43,599 nucleotides of DNA from an uncultured Campylobacter sp. (GTDB lineage: Bacteria > Campylobacterota > Campylobacteria > Campylobacterales > Campylobacteraceae), in assembly GCF_938045775.1 (NCBI RefSeq), contig NZ_CALIBH010000179.1:1-43599 (forward strand), in the 5' to 3' direction. The notes beneath the pieces are model-generated. The model was not told the DNA's origin and did no database searches. It saw only the letters and a list, made by a program, of their open reading frames with translations. Position numbers and translations under genes: made by a program. The first letter of the stretch is position 1, and every line of letters starts with the position of its first letter. Below are positions 27,226-34,966 of the stretch, one piece after another.

Positions 27226-28536
27226 ATGAAAAAGCAACTCTGCGTTTTGATAATCTTGGCTGTCGATATTTTCGGCATCTGGCTTTGCTTCGGACTTGCC
27301 GTGGTGCTTAAAAATCTGCTCTACGGCGATAGCGCGCTGCTGGACATCGGCAAGTATCAGGGTTTCGCGCCATCCTACGTCATAATGATATTTTTGTTTT
27401 TATATCAGGGGATCTATTCGAGGCGATATGATTTTTGGCACGAGAGTAGAATTTTAGTGAGAAGCTGCTTTTTTGGGCTTTTACTCAGCCTTGCGTTGCT
27501 TGCTTTAATTAAAGTCAATTACGAATTTTCGCGCGCCAGCTTTATTCTGAGCTTTGCCTTTATGGCGGTGGTTTTGCCCCTTTGTAAGCTCATAACGAAA
27601 AGGAAGCTTTTTAAATTTGGATTATGGCAGAAGAGGGCGAAAATTTTAGGCGAGGGCGAGGAGTTTGAAAACGCCGTCTTAGAAAGCGCGTATTTAGGAT
27701 ATGTTAGAGCTCTTGGCAACGATTACGACGTGCTGTTTATCGGCGGAAGCAGGCTTGGGGCGAAAGCCTTGAACGAGCTTATCGAGCATAATATCAGAAA
27801 AAACAAAGAAATTTTATTCACCCCCGTGCTGCGCTCATACGATTTTACGCAGGCGGATATTTACAGCGTTTTTGCCTCGCGCACCAGCCTCTTTGCGATA
27901 CGAAATTCTCTGAAAAGCCCTTTAAATTTAGCTCTTAAACGTGGACTTGATTTGGCGCTTATAATTTTGGCACTTCCTTTGCTGGTGCCGATTTTTGGCG
28001 TAATCGCGTTGATGATGAAGCTAAAAGAGCCCACGGGACGCATATTTTTTTCGCATCAAAGGATGGGATTTGGCGGCAAGCCGTTTGGGTGCCTAAAATT
28101 TCGCTCGATGAAAGAAAACGGCGATGAAATTTTATCTCAGTACCTAAAGCAAAATCCGCAAGAGGTGGAGTATTTTGAAAAATATCACAAATACGAGCAC
28201 GATCCGCGCATCACGAAGCTGGGTGATTTTTTGCGCAAAAGCTCGCTCGATGAGCTTCCGCAGCTGATCAACGTCCTAAAGGGCGAAATGAGCATCGTAG
28301 GTCCTCGCCCGTGCGCGCAATACGAGCGCAAGGATATGGGCGAATACGCAGATCTAATTCTGTCCGTCAAGCCTGGCATTACGGGGCTTTGGCAGGTGAG
28401 CGGGCGCAGCGACGTGGATTTTGCGACTAGGGCCGGCATGGATACGTGGTATATGAAAAACTGGTCGATCTGGAACGACATCGTAATTATTTTCAAAACC
28501 TTCAAAGTCGTTTTAGCGCGTGAAGGGGCAAGCTGA
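27226..28536 (+). CDS. Initiating polyprenyl sugar phosphotransferase (WbaP/WcaJ type)
   Basis: Transfers a sugar-1-phosphate to undecaprenyl phosphate, starting the lipid-linked repeat unit. 436 residues. The N-terminal ~110 residues hold several membrane helices (LCVLIILAVDIFGIWLCF, IMIFLFLYQGIY), followed by a nucleotide-binding-like middle. The C-terminal catalytic domain begins KRGLDLALIILALPL and contains GCLKFRSMKENGDEIL, DPRITKLGDFLRKSSLDELP (catalytic Asp-Glu), GEMSIVGPRP and KPGITGLWQVSGRSD. ATG 27226 follows AGGAG; an upstream TTG inside manC is less likely. Whether it loads hexose- or HexNAc-phosphate cannot be read. Last gene of the operon. Confidence 0.92.
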   Translation: MKKQLCVLIILAVDIFGIWLCFGLAVVLKNLLYGDSALLDIGKYQGFAPSYVIMIFLFLYQGIYSRRYDFWHESRILVRSCFFGLLLSLALLALIKVNYEFSRASFILSFAFMAVVLPLCKLITKRKLFKFGLWQKRAKILGEGEEFENAVLESAYLGYVRALGNDYDVLFIGGSRLGAKALNELIEHNIRKNKEILFTPVLRSYDFTQADIYSVFASRTSLFAIRNSLKSPLNLALKRGLDLALIILALPLLVPIFGVIALMMKLKEPTGRIFFSHQRMGFGGKPFGCLKFRSMKENGDEILSQYLKQNPQEVEYFEKYHKYEHDPRITKLGDFLRKSSLDELPQLINVLKGEMSIVGPRPCAQYERKDMGEYADLILSVKPGITGLWQVSGRSDVDFATRAGMDTWYMKNWSIWNDIVIIFKTFKVVLAREGAS

Positions 28537-28553
28537 TCGGTTATCGAGTCCTT

Positions 28554-28572
28554 AAGACGGGGTCTTTCTTTT
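28554..28572 (+). terminator. Weak terminator-like hairpin after polysaccharide operon
   Basis: AAGAC-GGG-GTCTT (28554-28566) is followed by TCTTTTG, 18 bases after the sugar phosphotransferase stop. The short stem and tight loop make it a weak candidate. Confidence 0.4.
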
Positions 28573-28737
28573 GAGATAAATTTTACTTGATTTCTGCTTT
28601 CGTACGAATACTGCAATGTAAAATTTACGCAAGACGGATAAATTGCCCTTACTTTCGTGCCGACGAATTTTAAAATTTTAAATTGCCTATCTCGCAAAAA
28701 CCGCAGCTATTTTAAAATTTAGAGAATCTACGGATAA

Positions 28738-28988
28738 AATTTTGATCTATTTGAGGATAGAGGGATAGTGCTAAGAAATTCTAACGGCATTACCGATGAA
28801 GGAGAGCTAAGCTCGCTTGCGGATAATAATATCAAAAGCACCGATCTAAACTACAAAGAGATAACGATAGACGAGAATTCCAATACCGCAAAAAAAGCTC
28901 TAAGATTGCTCTTGTCTATGAGCTGATCTACGAATGGGTGGGAGTAAGTGAAGCGGCTAAGACTCACGGGGAATTTATAGCTGCTTAA
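28738..28988 (+). pseudogene. RTX/calcium-binding protein C-terminal fragment (frameshifted)
   Basis: One frame reads NFDLFEDRGIVLRNSNG, TDEGELSSLADNNIKSTD and LNYKEITIDENSNT; after the A7 run at 28890-28896 the next frame continues KSSKIALVYELIYEWVGVSE to a TAA at 28986-28988. This fits the segment 'lf.D.ngNg..D.gEL.sL...gI..i.L.y' found between repeat blocks and the C-terminal part of long RTX-type adhesins and hemolysins. There is no start or upstream body, so it is a relic. One extra A would join the two frames. Confidence 0.65.
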
Positions 28989-29133
28989 GTAAGATGGATA
29001 TAGAATTCGTAAAAGCAACCAAATCAAGGCGAGAAAAGGACTGAGATTTTATAACATTCGCTGTCGGCAGATTGCTCGCTTGCAAAGTTTACCCGCAATG
29101 ACGAGAAAAGCAGAGAAAATGGAAGGATAAAAT

Positions 29134-29907
29134 TTGGAAAATTTTGAAAACTGGAATAAAAATGTTAAAAAACGGGATTTAAACTCAAATGAAAACGCAA
29201 ATTTAAACGATTTCAATCAAAAAGACTACGATAAAGAACCGATTGTTATAAAAAATCCTTACGAATTCTTTCTTTCAAATTTATTCTTTTTTTCTCATTG
29301 CGGAACGGTGCTTGTTTTATTGGTTTATGCTGATTATATGGGGATTGCAAATGTTAGCAATATTTTTCTATGGGCTTTTTTTGGAATTGGCGTTTTGCAT
29401 ATCGTCGCTACATTTTATTATTACATTATCAAAAACAAATGCGAAACCAAATTCACAAATAGAACGATAGAATTTATCATAAATGGCGAAACAAAAAGGG
29501 TTAAGAATTTGGTTGATTTAGAACCTGTAGTAAGGACATTTAGATTGCTTACGCCATCATCGCTAATTGGAATTATTGTTTTTAATCTACTTATATTTTT
29601 TATGGTTGCATTAGTAAAAATGGTTCATTATCTTATCGCCTATTATGTCATTTATTTACTTTTAAATTGTTTATTTAAACTTATTTTTCATTTGATTTTA
29701 GGCGGAAATTTGAAAGATTTTACATTATTTCCCGCTTTTATATTTGATTATGGAGAACTCATATGCAAAGGAAGGTCTAGTTTAGATATTCTTAAAGATA
29801 AATTTCATATGGTTTATATAATTCATAAACAAGATTATTCAGATTTACAAAAATATTTTTCTGATAAGAAACATATAAATTTAAATTTGGTTGAAAAGAA
29901 ATTTTAA
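29134..29907 (+). CDS. Unknown membrane protein upstream of RTX remnant
   Basis: 257 residues, AT-rich. A polar, Asn-rich N-terminus (~45 residues) precedes hydrophobic segments around residues 50-70 and 78-98, and a further pair around 145-200 (LIGIIVFNLLIFFMVALVKM; LIAYYVIYLLLNCLFKLIFH); the C-terminus is soluble and charged. I do not recognise a family. The start is TTG 29134 with GGAAGGA six bases upstream. The next gene, an RTX-type protein, begins 19 bases after its stop with its own strong AAGGAG, so the two look like one transcription unit. A chaperone, processing or immunity partner of the RTX protein is conceivable but not supported by any motif. Confidence 0.6.
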   Translation: MENFENWNKNVKKRDLNSNENANLNDFNQKDYDKEPIVIKNPYEFFLSNLFFFSHCGTVLVLLVYADYMGIANVSNIFLWAFFGIGVLHIVATFYYYIIKNKCETKFTNRTIEFIINGETKRVKNLVDLEPVVRTFRLLTPSSLIGIIVFNLLIFFMVALVKMVHYLIAYYVIYLLLNCLFKLIFHLILGGNLKDFTLFPAFIFDYGELICKGRSSLDILKDKFHMVYIIHKQDYSDLQKYFSDKKHINLNLVEKKF

Positions 29908-29925
29908 CCTAAAAAGGAGAAAAAC

Positions 29926-30656
29926 ATGAGTAGAGAATTAGTTGCTAAACAAGAATTAGACAAAGCAGAAATAAGACTTAGAAAAAATAGTGATTTGGTT
30001 AGACAATTAACTGAATTATTGAAAGATGCACTTTCTGGTGCCGATATGTCATTTACTGGATTAGAAAAATATGTTGAGATAAATGGCAAAAGATACGCAG
30101 AAATTGAATTAGAAAAACTAGACGATTATATCAAGAAAGTAGGATTAGCAAATGGTTTGGCTGGTATAGTCGATGATATGGCTGACGGTCAAAGCTTCGG
30201 TCATACCGTCGTGGGCGCAGCTGTGGATTTCGGACTTATTGCAATTACAAAATTCATCCCTGTTGTCGGTTGGATAACATATGGTATGACATAGGAAATT
30301 TATTAGATAAGTTGGACGGAAAAGATAGTGGCATATTTGATTTACGTAAACAGGCACAAAATTTATGGGACAAAATAACGGACGACGGACTATCAGATAT
30401 TGATATGAACGCTTTGCAAAAAGGTATTCTAAAAGTAACAATGCCCGACAAAACAGTCTATGCAAGACCTTTATCGTCGTCATTTTTCCCTTATGGCGTA
30501 ACCCCAAGCGGACTTCTTTTAACGGGCGACTACAAAGACGATGTTTTATTGGGCGGATATGGCGATGATACGCTAATGGGTAAAGGCGACGGCGATTTAC
30601 TAATAGGTGGATATGGAAATGATAGGACAAATTATAAAAGCTTCCAAAGAGTTTAA
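29926..30656 (+). pseudogene. Truncated RTX-type protein, frameshifted
   Basis: Starts at ATG 29926 after AAAAAGGAGAAAAAC. The first frame gives a helical region, LANGLAGIVDDMADGQS and a hydrophobic stretch ending FIPVVGWITYGMT, then a stop at 30292-30294. The neighbouring frame continues YDIGNLLDKLDGKDSGIFD, then LTGDYKDDVLLGGYGDDTLM and DGDLLIGGYGND, which are calcium-binding GGxGxD nonapeptides, and stops at 30654-30656 after only about three repeats. One added base near 30283 would join both into ~243 residues. Full RTX proteins have many more repeats and a C-terminal type I secretion signal, absent here. It is best read as a decayed 5' portion of a larger secreted protein. Confidence 0.7.
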
Positions 30657-30736
30657 CAAGCTTAAGAGCACTATGCATTTTTTAATATATAGTAGTTTCT
30701 CTTAAACCGCCTGTATAATCTAGCGTTTTTAGCATT

Positions 30737-30760
30737 TGAAATTTTTTTGAAAAAATTTCA
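30737..30760. terminator. AT-only hairpin, possible bidirectional terminator
   Basis: TGAAATTTTT-TTGA-AAAAATTTCA is a perfect 10-bp stem with a four-base loop between the RTX remnant (+) and tRNA-Lys (-). It is A/T-only, so thermodynamically modest; the position suits convergent transcription. Confidence 0.4.
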
Positions 30761-30784
30761 AAAACCCATGATGTAGGGCTTTTA
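30760..30784 (-). terminator. Candidate terminator of tRNA-Lys
   Basis: On the minus strand AAAAGCCC, an eight-base loop and GGGTTTTT form a short stem with one bulge followed by T5, about 45 bases downstream of the tRNA 3' end. Confidence 0.4.
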
Positions 30785-30826
30785 AAAAAAATCAAAAAAC
30801 TAAAAATAGGGGGAAAATTTGATAGA

Positions 30827-30902
30827 TGGTGTCCCGTGTAGGATTCGAACCTACGGCCGCCTGATTAAGAGTCAGATGCTCTACCAACTGAGCTAACGAG
30901 AC
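30827..30902 (-). tRNA. tRNA-Lys (anticodon CTT)
   Basis: 76 bases on the minus strand including an encoded CCA. The acceptor GTCTCGT pairs with ACGGGAC (one G-T), the D arm is GCTCAGTTGGTAGAGC, the anticodon stem is TCTGA/TCAGG with loop CTCTTAA (anticodon CTT, reads AAG), and the T arm holds GTTCGAATC. A -10-like TACAAT lies about 11 bases upstream on the minus strand (30913-30918). The gene borders the RTX relics; no second copy of its 3' end was spotted that would mark an attachment site. Confidence 0.96.
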
Positions 30903-31127
30903 AAGAAACGTAATTGTAGTGATAAAAATATAAAAAACTGATTAAATTTTATAAAAATTTCGTTAAATTCCATAAAATTCTATCGGCTTTTATAATATCT
31001 AAATGGCTCATAAAAATTAAATAAAATACTTTAGTAAAGAACCAATAAATCTTTTTAAAATGACCCATGCGTTTCGATTTCACATATAAACGCTCTTGCG
31101 CAAACTCAACGCAAAGTCCAAAACAAG

Positions 31128-31147
31128 AAGCCCCATAAGCGGGGCTT
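31128..31147 (-). terminator. Rho-independent terminator after SYLF gene
   Basis: AAGCCCC and GGGGCTT form a 7-bp GC-rich stem around a six-base loop, 11 bases past the SYLF gene's stop; on the minus strand it is followed by CTTGTTTTGG. Confidence 0.8.
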
Positions 31148-31158
31148 AACTCGATAAT

Positions 31159-31977
31159 TTATTTTGCTTTTTTAGCCTTTTTGCTTCGCGTAGCCTTAGC
31201 ATGAGTTCTAGGAGAGCGGTTTGAGATGATCGGCTTACCGTCAGGATATTTTTTCTGCACGTGATTTACAGGTATCGCCGCACTGCTGCTAGCACCGTAT
31301 TTCTCGCCGTTTGTGAAATACTTCCTCATCACTTCTTTCCATCTTTTTGCGTATTTATTCGCGCGCGGAGAATCGTTTAAGATATCCTCGTAGTCGTAAA
31401 TTCTCTCATAGAAGTCGTTAGTTAGCTGATCGTCGATAGTTATTCTGCCGTTGTCGATCGATACGCCTAGGTAGACACCTGTTTGCTCGCCCGGGCTTAC
31501 CATCCATGCAGAAATATCAGGTAGATCGGTTGCGCGACCTGTTCTTCTACCTACGCCGCCCGCCGCAGCACCTACATTGATCTCAAGGGTGTCTGTGCCA
31601 GTAAAAATGTCTTGATATGACTTCGTAGTATGGAAGATCATCACGATGTCGCTCGTCTCATAGCCTGCTTGCAAGCCTACGCCGTAGCCTTTATATTTGA
31701 TAAAAATCGGCGAACTCCACTCGCCGTTCTCGCCTTTGACGCTAAAAATTCCATCGCCGTATTGTAGTGATGCGCCCGCAGCTAAACGTTTTACGTCGGT
31801 TAGGATTGCGACGGCTTTGGCGCTAGTCAGATAGCGCTCATCGGTGCCGAAGTTATTAGCCGCTACGAAAGATCTAACGACGTTAGTCGCCGCTATAACC
31901 TCTTGATTTGCCACGACGTCCGCGTGCAAAAGACCGCAAAGTGCAACAGATGCTAGAAGCAAAAACTTTTTCATCAT
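31159..31977 (-). CDS. SYLF (YSC84/DUF500)-domain secreted protein
   Basis: 272 residues. The N-terminus is a clear Sec signal (MMKKFLLLASVALCGLLHA), so the protein is periplasmic or surface-exposed. The SYLF domain occupies residues ~30-200: ATNVVRSFVAANNF, AKAVAILTDVKRLAAGASLQ, GEWSSPIFIKYKGYGVGLQA, VGAAAGGVGRR and GVYLGVSIDNGRITID. SYLF domains bind lipids in several proteins; a bacterial role is not settled. The C-terminal tail is very Lys/Arg/Ala-rich (KATRSKKAKKAK), possibly for anionic surface or nucleic-acid contact. AAAAGGA precedes two consecutive ATGs (31977 or 31974). It is transcribed alone from a TATAAT-type promoter and ends at a strong terminator. Confidence 0.88.
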   Translation of the reverse strand: MMKKFLLLASVALCGLLHADVVANQEVIAATNVVRSFVAANNFGTDERYLTSAKAVAILTDVKRLAAGASLQYGDGIFSVKGENGEWSSPIFIKYKGYGVGLQAGYETSDIVMIFHTTKSYQDIFTGTDTLEINVGAAAGGVGRRTGRATDLPDISAWMVSPGEQTGVYLGVSIDNGRITIDDQLTNDFYERIYDYEDILNDSPRANKYAKRWKEVMRKYFTNGEKYGASSSAAIPVNHVQKKYPDGKPIISNRSPRTHAKATRSKKAKKAK

Positions 31978-32005
31978 TTAATCCTTTTAAAATTGAATTT
32001 TCGTT

Positions 32006-32011
32006 ATTATA
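32006..32011 (-). promoter_or_regulatory. -10 element of SYLF gene
   Basis: TATAAT on the minus strand within TTGCTGTTATAATAACG, 29 bases before the start codon, in the intergenic region divergent with the M23 peptidase gene. Confidence 0.6.
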
Positions 32012-32082
32012 ACAGCAATTTCATTCTTTTTAGCTAATTTTTAACAAAAAATTGATGAAAAATAACGAATTTTGGAAAATTT

Positions 32083-32895
32083 ATGAAATTTCTAGCTATT
32101 TTTGCACTTTTGGCGATCAAAATTTTCGCTTTAGACATAGTAAACGGCGACGTTATTATCTTAAAATTAGATAAAAGCACGACCGAGTTGAGCTTTGGCT
32201 CAAAGAAAATCCCCCTCATCACGGCGCCAAATTCTAGCGATAAAATCGTCGTTTTGGCGGCAAACTACCGCGCTAAGGGAGATTTCGCGCTGCGGATAGT
32301 AGATCAAAGCGGCAGCCACGAGCAGATCGTTGCTTTGAAAAAGGGTGAGTATAAAAAAGAGGCTCTAAGTGTCGCTCCAGGCAAAGTTAAGCCACCTAAA
32401 GAAGCCGTCGCGCGTATCAAAAAAGAGCTCGACGAAGCTAACGCGATCTATGCGATCACCACGCCGCGCTATCTTTTTTCCACGCCGTTTGAGCTGCCTT
32501 TAAACTCCAAAATAACCTCTGCGTTCGGCAATGCCCGCACCTTTAATGGCGAGCTTAAAAGCTATCACAGCGGCACCGATTATCGTGCCGCGGTAGGCAC
32601 TGCGGTGCGCGCCGCCAACGACGGCGTCGTAGTCATCGCCAAAGACCGCTACTACGCCGGCGGTTCGGTCGTGATCGATCACGGCGGCGGCATCTATTCG
32701 CAATATTATCATCTAAGCGAAATCAAGGTGACGCTTGGCGATCGCGTTCACAAAGGTGATGAAATCGCGCTTTCAGGCGAAAGCGGTAGAGTTAGCGGTC
32801 CGCATCTGCACTTCGGCATCGCGATCAACGGCGTGAGCGTCAATCCGCTAAGCTTCGTCGCTAAATTCAACGAAGTGGTTTTTGGCGAGCGCTAA
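32083..32895 (+). CDS. M23-family peptidoglycan endopeptidase
   Basis: 270 residues with an N-terminal signal (MKFLAIFALLAIKIFA), so a periplasmic zinc metallopeptidase acting on peptidoglycan cross-links. The N-terminal half is a beta-rich domain seen in Campylobacter and Helicobacter M23 proteins. The catalytic domain starts near PLNSKITSAFGNARTFNG and carries SYHSGTDYRAAVG (metal His/Asp), GGSVVIDHGGGIYSQYYHL, and SGPHLHFGIAINGVSVNP (HxH). Key residues are all present. It would contribute to cell-wall remodelling or shape. Transcribed divergently from the SYLF gene; the next gene starts one base after its stop. Confidence 0.9.
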   Translation: MKFLAIFALLAIKIFALDIVNGDVIILKLDKSTTELSFGSKKIPLITAPNSSDKIVVLAANYRAKGDFALRIVDQSGSHEQIVALKKGEYKKEALSVAPGKVKPPKEAVARIKKELDEANAIYAITTPRYLFSTPFELPLNSKITSAFGNARTFNGELKSYHSGTDYRAAVGTAVRAANDGVVVIAKDRYYAGGSVVIDHGGGIYSQYYHLSEIKVTLGDRVHKGDEIALSGESGRVSGPHLHFGIAINGVSVNPLSFVAKFNEVVFGER

Positions 32896-32896
32896 A

Positions 32897-34822
32897 ATGC
32901 CCTACAATCCGAAGGAGTTGATGAAAAAAATTCTCGCAGGCAGCGATTTTAAGCTAAAAGGCTCGGTCAAAGGTCGTGTGCGCGTCGCGAGTAGGGACGG
33001 AGCGATCGTAAATTTTACCGCCGCAGACTTCGGCGTGCAGAGCCTAAGCGACAAAATTTCGCTCAGTGGCGAGCAGTTTGAGCGGTTTCGGGCTAGAATT
33101 TTTGGGATTTTAAACTCTGGCGGACGCGAGCTTGCAGGCAGGCTCACGCTCTCTTCTACGCCCAAAAAGAAAGCCCGCGCAGATCGTCTCCGCGCGGCAG
33201 ATGGCTATGCGGAGTTTGACGGCGCCTGCGATTTTGGTAGCTTTTGCGAAGGAGATTCGGGCGCAGTTTCGCCAGAAGCTGGCGGCAGCTTGGCAAAGAC
33301 TTCGTATGCCACAAACGCAAGGTGCGGCGAGCGAGATTTTTCTGCGCGCAGCGCTCAGAGCGCGCGAGATTTTGCTTCACGAGCAGAATTTCAAGATGCT
33401 TCGCAAGCAGAATTTTATGGCGCAGCTCGGGCGGAATTTTGCGCAGATACCGCGTGGGATACGACGCGCGAGAATTTAATTTCGCAAAATGATGCTGCGC
33501 AGGATGACATGAGTGTGGGGCTTGCTGCTAGTTTCGAAGAGAGCGCAAATGCGAGGAGCGAAAATTTTATGCCGCAAAGCTCTGCGCCTACGAATTCTGC
33601 CAAAGGGCGAAGCTTCATTCTTGCATCGCGAAATTTTATTTCCGCGCAAAGCTCTGCGCTCGTGAAAGATTCCGCATTTGAGTCGCAAAATTCTAATTTT
33701 ATGGCGCAAACGGAGAATTTTGTGGCTGAAAATTCGTTTGTAGCAGAGCAAGGTGCGAACCTACGAAGTAAAAATTCTACGGCGCAAAGCTCTACATCAA
33801 AAAATCCCACTTTCGCAAATTCTGCGCTTGATATAAAGTGCGCAAATGATTGTGGGTCTCAAGGCTCCGAGTTTTCCAAGGGGCAAAGCGCTAATTTCGC
33901 TGGCCGCCGTGCCGCAAATTTTGTCTCAGAAAATGCCTCGGAATTTACGCCTCAAGATGAGAATTGCGTTGGTGAGAATTCCGCGTTTTTGGCAAAAGGG
34001 CAAAATTACGCGCTAAAAAATTCCGATGGGCAAAATTTAGCACAGAAAATCTCTGCACAAGAGTGGCACCCTTTAAATTTGCCACCGCAAGCGGGAAATA
34101 AATTTGTGCCCGAATTCGAGCAATCCGCGCAGTCTGCGTTAACGGGTGAGAATTCTACGTTTGCTTCTTCTATGGCGGAGGGGGCGCTTGGTGATGAGCC
34201 CGCGTCTGCTGCTTTTGGGAGCGAATCAACTTTTGCGACTAAGCCCGTAAATTTCTATGGCAAGCCTGCGCGCAAAGCGCCTACGAAAGAGCGCGCGAGC
34301 CTTCGAGAGCGTCCGCAGGCTCTGCCTATTGCAAGCACTTCGCGTCCTATTTCGCTACCGCAAGCGTCTAAAGCTAGGCTCATCGAGCTTAAGCCGCGTT
34401 TCATAGGCATCGCGCATAGGATTAAAATTTCGTTTTTGAAAAAGAGCGCGAGCGAGCCTGGCGAAGGGGTTTTGGCGCGCGTTCGTATTCCGCTTTTGAT
34501 GGAGAATTTCGGTCTTAATGATATTTTGTCGTCCACGGCGAGCTACCAAATGGCTAAAAAAATGGTGCGCACGATCGCTGATCTTTACATCGCCAAGGAT
34601 CTGCGCGGCGTGCATATCGATGTGCCAGTACGCCTTGAAATGGGCTTTAAAAGCGGTATCTCCGACGTCAGCAACCACGCCTTTATCTTTAAGCTCATCG
34701 AGGACAGCCTCGTCAAAAACGGCGTCATCGACGATGATAACGCAGATATCGTGCGCGAGATCAAACTCTTTAAGCAGGACGTTTTCGACGGGGTTTTGGT
34801 AAACCTCGTGCGGTTTGAGTAG
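32897..34822 (+). CDS. Protein with long low-complexity middle and RusA-like C-terminus
   Basis: 641 residues from ATG 32897 (MPYNPKELMKKILAGSDF), one base after the M23 stop. Residues ~1-85 form a compact charged domain. Residues ~90-480 are low complexity, rich in Ala, Ser, Asn, Gln and Phe, with loose repeats such as AQSSA, ENFMPQSSAPTN and NSNFMAQTENF. The last ~155 residues are ordered: RIPLLMENFGLNDIL, VHIDVPVRLEMGF, SDVSNHAFIFKLIEDSLVKN, GVIDDDNADIVREIKL. The D-x-x-N…K…D-x-L…DD spacing resembles RusA-type Holliday-junction resolvases; this is inference from motif spacing. Other campylobacters seem to have a short homologue after the M23 gene (from memory, Cj1236), which would make the middle an expansion. 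Confidence 0.65.
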   Translation: MPYNPKELMKKILAGSDFKLKGSVKGRVRVASRDGAIVNFTAADFGVQSLSDKISLSGEQFERFRARIFGILNSGGRELAGRLTLSSTPKKKARADRLRAADGYAEFDGACDFGSFCEGDSGAVSPEAGGSLAKTSYATNARCGERDFSARSAQSARDFASRAEFQDASQAEFYGAARAEFCADTAWDTTRENLISQNDAAQDDMSVGLAASFEESANARSENFMPQSSAPTNSAKGRSFILASRNFISAQSSALVKDSAFESQNSNFMAQTENFVAENSFVAEQGANLRSKNSTAQSSTSKNPTFANSALDIKCANDCGSQGSEFSKGQSANFAGRRAANFVSENASEFTPQDENCVGENSAFLAKGQNYALKNSDGQNLAQKISAQEWHPLNLPPQAGNKFVPEFEQSAQSALTGENSTFASSMAEGALGDEPASAAFGSESTFATKPVNFYGKPARKAPTKERASLRERPQALPIASTSRPISLPQASKARLIELKPRFIGIAHRIKISFLKKSASEPGEGVLARVRIPLLMENFGLNDILSSTASYQMAKKMVRTIADLYIAKDLRGVHIDVPVRLEMGFKSGISDVSNHAFIFKLIEDSLVKNGVIDDDNADIVREIKLFKQDVFDGVLVNLVRFE

Positions 34823-34966
34823 AGACTTTGCAGGGCCTTGCGTATAAATTTTAAAAAATTCGCGTTACCGCATGAAATTCCATCGTTTTCGAGCTTTAGC
34901 TCGCACCGCAACAAGCGCTTTTTAAAATTTTTTTGATCAAACCAGTAAAAATTTGAAAGGATTGAG

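Larger units (their letters stand above)
28537..29133 (+). other. Post-operon gap containing only an RTX relic
   Basis: About 600 bases between the polysaccharide operon and the membrane protein gene. Apart from the terminator-like hairpin and the RTX relic described separately, I see no gene. Stops interrupt all long frames; an antisense frame over 28185-28697 is a shadow of the sugar phosphotransferase. Confidence 0.6.

Noticed and set aside
30145..30678. 177-codon minus-strand frame over the RTX remnant
   Set aside because: Lies opposite a stretch with RTX repeats and a good start site on the plus strand; no motif on the minus strand.
30827..30902. tRNA-Lys as attachment site of an integrative element
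   Set aside because: No integrase gene and no second copy of the tRNA 3' end were spotted; proximity to RTX debris alone is insufficient.
33132..33810. Several overlapping frames inside the low-complexity linker
   Set aside because: They arise from repeated, stop-poor A/T-core words and have no start-site support.
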